Position numbers and translations under genes: made by a program
The notes under the pieces: model-generated
Databases searched by the model: none
Told to the model about the DNA's origin: nothing
What the model saw: the letters and a program-made list of their open reading frames with translations, nothing else
In this document: one piece after another, positions 59,083 to 64,000 of the stretch
Layout: the number at the start of each line of letters is the position of its first letter
Position numbering within the stretch: position 1 is the first letter of the stretch
Source: Brevibacterium sp. S22
GTDB taxonomy: Bacteria; Actinomycetota; Actinomycetes; Actinomycetales; Brevibacteriaceae
Reading direction: 5' to 3'
NCBI RefSeq assembly: GCF_004745485.1
Contig: NZ_RHFG01000018.1
Location: 17,907 to 81,906, forward strand
DNA: 64,000 nucleotides

Positions 59083-61614
59083 GTGCCGACCCTCTCCAGC
59101 CTGCCCCTCCGACTTCCCGCATTGAGAATCCTGATGCTGGGTCTCCTGGTCGGGCTCCTGACTGCGGGCCTCGCAATCGGACCGGCAGCCTCCGCGCAGG
59201 GCGCGGACACCGACGAGCCGTCAACCGCCCCGGCACAGGCGACCTCGGCGCAGACCGCCCCGACACAGGCGACCTCAGCGCAGACCGCCCCGGCACAGGC
59301 CACGGACACCAGCAGATCCCCGGCCGGGAAGACGGTCGTCTTCGGCATTCCGGGCCTGACCATCAATGATATCGATCCCGAGCACACTCCGAACCTCTAT
59401 CGCCTGCTTTCCGAGGGCGCTGCCGCTAATCTCAATGTGCGCACGATCGGCTCGGCCACCTGCCCTGCCTCCGGTTGGCTGTCCTTCGGCGCCGGAGCCC
59501 GCGCGCAGGCCGGGCCCTCCCCCGTCGCCGAGGATGCCGACGCCGATGATCCGGCCCGCTGCCCGACGATGATCGCCCCCACCACGGACTACGATCACGA
59601 TTCCCTCGACTCCGATGCCGGTGCCGCAGAGCCGGTGCACGAAGGCGAGGAGGCCGGGGCCGCCTCGGCGAATGAGGCGACCAAGAGTGATGAAGCTCAT
59701 GCCGATCGCTCCGTGGCAGGAGCGACGACGGCCCGGATCAAAGGCTTCGATGCGGTCAAGGAGCCCAATATCGGCTCCGGATACTCCGTCGACTACGGGA
59801 TGCTCTCGCGCACCGTCTCCGAAGCCGGCAAGGTAGTGCCCGCCGGCACCGAGGAGGGAGACGAGGACTCTCTGCTCGAACCCTGCGTCGCAGCAGAAGG
59901 CCCCGGCGCCGCCTATGCCGCCGCAGACGACGACGGGGTGGTGACGAACTTCACGGAGAACGCGAACGCCACGGACTGCCGCCTCGACGTCGTCGATCTG
60001 GGGGCGATCGGCATCCGGTCCTGGCTGTTCGACCCGATCCCGAACTACTCCTATACCGTGCCGCCGGACTTCGACCGGGAGACCCGCGTCGCCGAAGCCG
60101 ACCGCCGCCTCGGTGTGCGTCTGAAAGAAGTGCGGGAGAACGCGAAGGACGGAGCCGCCGATCCGACGATCATCGTCGCGGGCCTCGGCGACAGCTCCGG
60201 TCTGCCGCAGCTGCGCGCGTTCATCGCCGCAGGTCCCGGTCTCGCACCCGGCTCCCTGTCCTCGGCGACGACCCGCACTCCCGGCCTGCTGCAGATCACG
60301 GATCTGGCGCCGGGAATCCTCGATGTCCTCGACGTCGATTCACCGCGTGCCGTCGGCTTCGGCTTCACCCCCACCGACGATGATCCGCAGCAGCGCATCG
60401 ACGATCTCGTCGCCGAGGCGCAGAAGTCGACGACGATCCACCAGCACCTCTCGACGTTCTCGATCACCCTCGACATCATCTTCTACGTCCTCTTCCTCGC
60501 GTGCGCGGTCCTGCTCAACCGCTCGTTCCTCGGTCGCCGAGGCGGCGCCACCCGTGCAGCCCACGTCCACCGATTCCTCGGCTGGGCGTCCTTGGGCGTC
60601 GCGTCCCTGCCGATGGGCGCGTTCCTCGCCGGGCTCATCCCCTGGTCGCGGACGACCGCTCCCGAACTCGGTCTGTTCCTCTCGGTCATCGGCACGGCCG
60701 CCGCGCTGTTCGTCGTCTCCCTCATCCCGCCATGGGGTCGGAGTTGGCGGGGACGGGTCGGCGCGCTGGCCGGGGCGAACCTGCTCATCCTTGCCACCGA
60801 CCTGGCCACCGGGTCCCATCTGCAGGCGAATTCGCTGCTCGGCTACAACCCGATCGTCGGCGGCCGCTATTACGGACTGGGCAATCAGGGTGCGGCGATC
60901 TTCATCGTCAGCCTCTTCATCTTCTTGGCACTCGTGGTGTCCTGGCTGCGAGCACGAGGTCACGCTCGTGCCGTGATCGTCGTGCCGATCGTCATCGGCC
61001 TCGCCGCCGTGTTCGTCTCCGGCAATCCGTCTTGGGGCGCGAAGTTCGGCGGCACGATCGCCATCCTCGCCGGCCTCATGGTCCTGCTGGCGCTGCTGTC
61101 GAAGATCCGTCTGACTCTCGTCCGCCTCGCACTCATCGGTGTGGCTTCGTTGGCCATCCTCATCGGCATCGCCTTCCTCGACTGGCTGCGCCCGACGGGG
61201 GCACGCTCGCACTTCGGCACGTTCTTCGACCAGATCGTCACGGGTGAGGCCCTGCAGGTCGTCGGGCGCAAGCTGGGGGCGAACCTCCACATCATCCAGA
61301 TCAACCCGGCCCTGGCCATCGTCACCCCGCTCGCGCTCATCGCGATCCTCGTCTTCCTCCGCTACCTCCTCCACTTCCCCCGCGTCCACGCCGGCAGCCG
61401 CACCGGACGCCTGGTCAACAAGTGGCGGGGACGACTCCCCCGGCTCTTCACCGATTCCGATCTGCACTTCGGCTTCCTGGCCGCCGCCACCGGGCTCGGC
61501 GTCGGACTCGTGCTCACCGATTCCGGGGTCGCCGTGCCCTCGACCGGAGCCATGGTGCTGCTGCCCTTCCTCCTTGCCCTCAGTGCTGAACACGCCGAGG
61601 AGGCTCACCGATGA
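59083..61614 (+). CDS. Large membrane protein with secreted phosphatase-like N-terminal domain, paralog 1
   Basis: I do not know a named function for this 843-residue product, which starts at a GTG. A signal (residues 1-40) is followed by an Ala/Thr/Gln repeat. The extracytoplasmic domain (about 85-450) has TPNLYRLLSEG and SATCPASGWLSFGAGAR, reminiscent of the metal-binding start of alkaline-phosphatase-superfamily enzymes, and IIVAGLGDSSGLPQLR. The C-terminal half (about 460-840) has around ten membrane segments with GGRYYGLGNQGAAIF and FLDWLRPTGARSHFGTFFD as conserved loops. It is divergent from rplM and overlaps its paralog by ATGA. Confidence 0.87.
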   Translation: MPTLSSLPLRLPALRILMLGLLVGLLTAGLAIGPAASAQGADTDEPSTAPAQATSAQTAPTQATSAQTAPAQATDTSRSPAGKTVVFGIPGLTINDIDPEHTPNLYRLLSEGAAANLNVRTIGSATCPASGWLSFGAGARAQAGPSPVAEDADADDPARCPTMIAPTTDYDHDSLDSDAGAAEPVHEGEEAGAASANEATKSDEAHADRSVAGATTARIKGFDAVKEPNIGSGYSVDYGMLSRTVSEAGKVVPAGTEEGDEDSLLEPCVAAEGPGAAYAAADDDGVVTNFTENANATDCRLDVVDLGAIGIRSWLFDPIPNYSYTVPPDFDRETRVAEADRRLGVRLKEVRENAKDGAADPTIIVAGLGDSSGLPQLRAFIAAGPGLAPGSLSSATTRTPGLLQITDLAPGILDVLDVDSPRAVGFGFTPTDDDPQQRIDDLVAEAQKSTTIHQHLSTFSITLDIIFYVLFLACAVLLNRSFLGRRGGATRAAHVHRFLGWASLGVASLPMGAFLAGLIPWSRTTAPELGLFLSVIGTAAALFVVSLIPPWGRSWRGRVGALAGANLLILATDLATGSHLQANSLLGYNPIVGGRYYGLGNQGAAIFIVSLFIFLALVVSWLRARGHARAVIVVPIVIGLAAVFVSGNPSWGAKFGGTIAILAGLMVLLALLSKIRLTLVRLALIGVASLAILIGIAFLDWLRPTGARSHFGTFFDQIVTGEALQVVGRKLGANLHIIQINPALAIVTPLALIAILVFLRYLLHFPRVHAGSRTGRLVNKWRGRLPRLFTDSDLHFGFLAAATGLGVGLVLTDSGVAVPSTGAMVLLPFLLALSAEHAEEAHR
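59222..59303 (+). repeat. 30-bp tandem coding repeat near the N-terminus of paralog 1
   Basis: Units encode TAPAQATSAQ-like decapeptides (APAQATSAQTAPTQATSAQT). This is an extracytoplasmic linker directly after the signal sequence. Confidence 0.8.
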
Positions 61615-63926
61615 GGGCCCCCGTGACCTCCCCCGTCGCTCGGGTTCTCCTCGGGGTCCTGGCCATCGCCCTGTTCGTGCTCGGTCTGCCCCAGGCAGCG
61701 CAGGCGGCCCCGGAGACGCACCGGTCTGCCCCGGCCGCGGACCGGTCGGCCCAGGCCGCGGCGCAGACGGCACCGGATACGCGGAAAGCAGCCCCGACCG
61801 CGGGACAGGATGACGGTGGGACCAGTCCCGGAGTCGTGTCGATCAACGTCTCCGGATTCAGCTTCGAGGATCTCGGCCCCCGCACCACCCCGCACCTGTG
61901 GGTGATGATGAAGGGCGGGCAGATCGGGACGATCACACCGCGCAGCGTGCGCGCGACGAGCTGCCCGGTCGACGGCTGGCTGGGTCTGGGATCCGGACGG
62001 CGGGCCGCCGACGAACCCCGCGAACTGTGCCGTGAGCCGGCGACGCCGCTCGACGGCTGGGTCGCCGATTGGGACGTGTATGCGCAGGTGGCACGTGGTG
62101 ACAACTACGACGCCTCCCTCGGAGCCCTCGCCGAGGCGGTGCCCGATATCCGCGCCTTCGGCAATGGTGCAGCCATCGCCGCCGCCACCCCCTCCGGACA
62201 TGTCGAGAACTGGTCGTCCGTCGGTTCCGAGCTGGGCTCAGACGTCGCGAAGTCGGCTGGGGACGGTGAGCTCGCCCTCGTCGATCTCGGCAATACCGCA
62301 GCTGACGGCTACTCGCTGAAGAAGCTCGACGCTCAGGTCGGGAACATCCTCGAATCGACCGGATGGATGAGTGCGGACCGGCCGAACCGCCTCGGCGAGG
62401 GACGCGTTCCCGTGGTGTTCTCCTCGATCGCCGACGGCGCCCATGGGGGGTCGTCGATGCAGGCGGCGATGATGGTCGAACCGGGCGAGCCGGCGGGACT
62501 GCTCACGTCGTCGTCGACCAGGCAGCCCGGGCTGGTGCAGGTGCCCGACTTAGCGCCGACGCTCGTGGCTCTGTCGGGGGCCGAGGAGATGGACAATGCG
62601 GCCGGGGCACCGATGACCTCGGGGTCGCACGGCTCGGATTGGAACTCGCGCTATCAGGCCGTGCTCGACCGTCAGGTGGCGGTGAAGACGCAGAACGATC
62701 TGTCGACGTGGTTCTTCCCCGTCGTCGCTGTGCTCATGGTCGGGCTGCTGGCGCTGGCGTGGTTCATGCGGAAGAACCATCGTGAGCTCGTCCATTCCGG
62801 GGCCTACCGCCTCGGTGTGGTGTTTGCGGCGATGCCGATCTCGACCTATCTGGTCAACACGGTGCCATGGGAGCGGGCGACGAACCCGGACATCGCGATG
62901 CTCGGAGCCTTGGCAGGGTGGGCGCTGGTACTCGGAGTGGCGGCGCTGCTCGGGCCGTGGCGGCGGCACAAGTTCGGGCCGGTGCTCTTCGTCTCCACCG
63001 TGACCGTCGCCGTCCTCGCCTATGACGTCGTCACCGGTTCCCAGCTGCAGATGTCGACTCTGCTGGGTGAGCCGCTGCTCATCGCCTCCCGGTTCTACGG
63101 GATCGGGAATTCCGCGCTGGCGCTGTACTGCTGTGCGCTGCTGTTGGCGGTCGCCGGGTTCGCATCCCTGGTGACCAAGCCGCTGCACCGGGTCCTCATC
63201 GTCACTCTTCCCGTGCTCGCCTCCTGCGTCATCCTCGCCGCACCCGGCCTGGGCACGAAGTTCGGCTCCGTGCCCACACTCATCATCGGGATCGCCTACC
63301 TGGTGCTGGCTGCTGCGAGCATCCGCTTCTCGCTCAGACGTCTGGGGCTGACGGTGGGCATCGCCGGTTTCGTCATGCTCACTGTGCTGTTCCTCGACTG
63401 GCTGCGCCCAGCCGACCAGCGCACCCACTTCGGTCGGTTCTTCGACTCGATCATCAGCGGTCAGGCGCTCAGCGTCCTGGCTCGCAAGATCGGCATGAAC
63501 ATCGACATCCTCACTCAGTCGTGGATGACTCTGGTGCTTCCGCTCATCATCATCGGCGTGTTCTGGATGGCGCTCGACCCGCAGCGTTTCGGGCTGCACG
63601 GGATCGAGGACACCTACTGGCGGACCCCGTTGCTGCGGGCGACGATGATCAGCCTGGCGATCATGTTGGGAGTCGGCACGCTCATCAACGACTCGGGCAT
63701 CGTGGTGCCGGCCGTCGGCATCCTCTTCCTCGTCCCGGTGCTGACGCACCTCGAGACCTTCCGCGCCGGCCTCCCGCCGGCCCCGACTCCGACTCGGGAG
63801 GGCGAGGTCGCACCGGAGGGTGAGGTCGCGTCGGAGGGGGAAGTGGCGCCGGAGGGTGGAGTGGCTGCTGAAGACGCCGAGCCCAAGGCCCCCGGAATCA
63901 CCGACTCAGGGCGAAGTCGCGGCTGA
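61611..63926 (+). CDS. Large membrane protein with secreted phosphatase-like N-terminal domain, paralog 2
   Basis: The 771-residue product is a paralog of the preceding gene. It has a signal (RVLLGVLAIALFVLGL ending AQA), an Ala-rich spacer, an extracytoplasmic domain with TPHLWVMMKGG and ATSCPVDGWLGLGSGRR aligned to the paralog, and about ten membrane segments. SRFYGIGNSALALY and FLDWLRPADQRTHFGRFFD match the conserved loops. The ATGA overlap indicates translation coupled to paralog 1, and a heteromeric complex is plausible. The C-terminal tail is a six-residue repeat (EGEVAP and variants). Confidence 0.87.
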   Translation: MRAPVTSPVARVLLGVLAIALFVLGLPQAAQAAPETHRSAPAADRSAQAAAQTAPDTRKAAPTAGQDDGGTSPGVVSINVSGFSFEDLGPRTTPHLWVMMKGGQIGTITPRSVRATSCPVDGWLGLGSGRRAADEPRELCREPATPLDGWVADWDVYAQVARGDNYDASLGALAEAVPDIRAFGNGAAIAAATPSGHVENWSSVGSELGSDVAKSAGDGELALVDLGNTAADGYSLKKLDAQVGNILESTGWMSADRPNRLGEGRVPVVFSSIADGAHGGSSMQAAMMVEPGEPAGLLTSSSTRQPGLVQVPDLAPTLVALSGAEEMDNAAGAPMTSGSHGSDWNSRYQAVLDRQVAVKTQNDLSTWFFPVVAVLMVGLLALAWFMRKNHRELVHSGAYRLGVVFAAMPISTYLVNTVPWERATNPDIAMLGALAGWALVLGVAALLGPWRRHKFGPVLFVSTVTVAVLAYDVVTGSQLQMSTLLGEPLLIASRFYGIGNSALALYCCALLLAVAGFASLVTKPLHRVLIVTLPVLASCVILAAPGLGTKFGSVPTLIIGIAYLVLAAASIRFSLRRLGLTVGIAGFVMLTVLFLDWLRPADQRTHFGRFFDSIISGQALSVLARKIGMNIDILTQSWMTLVLPLIIIGVFWMALDPQRFGLHGIEDTYWRTPLLRATMISLAIMLGVGTLINDSGIVVPAVGILFLVPVLTHLETFRAGLPPAPTPTREGEVAPEGEVASEGEVAPEGGVAAEDAEPKAPGITDSGRSRG
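63798..63869 (+). repeat. 18-bp tandem coding repeat at the end of paralog 2
   Basis: Four 18-bp units encode EGEVAP, EGEVAS, EGEVAP and EGGVAA. A similar QGEVAAED string occurs 45 bp later but in the +1 frame, beyond the annotated stop. Confidence 0.85.
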
Positions 63927-64000
63927 AGACGACGCCGACGCAACGCCCGACGCCGACGGCAACACCCCCGCCCCGCATCACCCGACGCCGACGCATCACC

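Noticed and set aside
60340..61773. 477-codon minus-strand frame opposite the paralog membrane genes
   Set aside because: It spans the overlap of two well-supported genes and its translation is low-complexity.

Overview
The window is a high-GC stretch of dense, mostly operonic bacterial DNA. Several features point to an actinobacterium (Actinomycetota, probably order Micrococcales). These are the HtaA/Hmu heme-uptake genes, an LPxTG-type surface protein, the gene set rplM-rpsI-glmM / coaA / glmS-acpS-nnr-alr-tsaE-tsaB-rimI / tsaD, GTG and TTG starts, and many 4-nt ATGA overlaps. Brevibacterium is my best guess for the genus, but this is an inference from gene content only. I saw no rRNA, tRNA, CRISPR, integrase or transposase gene.

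Layout. 1-415: 5' part of a PucR/CdaR-type regulator running off the left edge. 459-1601: class V aminotransferase. 1721-6052: gluconate block (6-phosphogluconate dehydrogenase, gluconokinase, GntP permease, FadR-type regulator) with a palindromic operator candidate. 6055-7880: ispE and rsmA. 8028-13123: THUMP-like methyltransferase, sulfurtransferase, NlpC/P60 hydrolase, NagZ-like lipoprotein. 13221-22077: polyol uptake and catabolism locus (binding protein, two permeases, mannitol-type dehydrogenase; divergently a SorC-type regulator, xylulokinase and MsmK-type ATPase). The xylulokinase frame is broken. 22209-26669: YbdK-type ligase, NUDIX protein, tsaD, SRPBCC protein, aldo/keto reductase. 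26764-37232: heme acquisition locus (two HtaA-domain surface proteins, an unrecognised membrane-anchored protein, HmuTUV transporter, heme oxygenase). 37229-47526: rimI, tsaB, tsaE, alr, L,D-transpeptidase-like protein, nnr, M20 hydrolase, DJ-1/PfpI protein, acpS, glmS. 47769-55803: coaA, then an accessory stretch with an ABC exporter, a SARP-type regulator, a berberine-type FAD oxidase and a DUF559/AbiEi-like protein. 55981-58814: glmM, rpsI, rplM. 59083-63926: two tandem paralogous membrane proteins.

How the genes work together. Heme is captured by cell-wall HtaA proteins, handed to HmuT, imported by HmuUV and opened by heme oxygenase. Iron-box-like sequences sit between the divergent hmuT and htaA-like genes. 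The polyol locus imports a sugar alcohol, oxidises it to a ketose and would phosphorylate it with xylulokinase if that gene is intact. The gluconate block feeds the pentose phosphate pathway. The tsa, alr, glm, acpS and nnr genes are housekeeping, and their usual clustering is interrupted by the heme locus, by the M20/DJ-1 pair and by the exporter-SARP-oxidase-DUF559 stretch.

The most unusual signals are small repeats and hairpins rather than genes: (i) three 68-bp hairpins with paired compensating changes at 51.2, 54.7 and 55.9 kb, two of which bracket the DUF559/AbiEi-like gene; (ii) a different 62-64-bp hairpin in two convergent gene gaps; (iii) a perfect 185-bp inverted repeat shared by the two HtaA genes, with hmuTUV between the copies; (iv) a strongly over-represented motif, C(A/G)CCGAGGCGG, which also forms small arrays.
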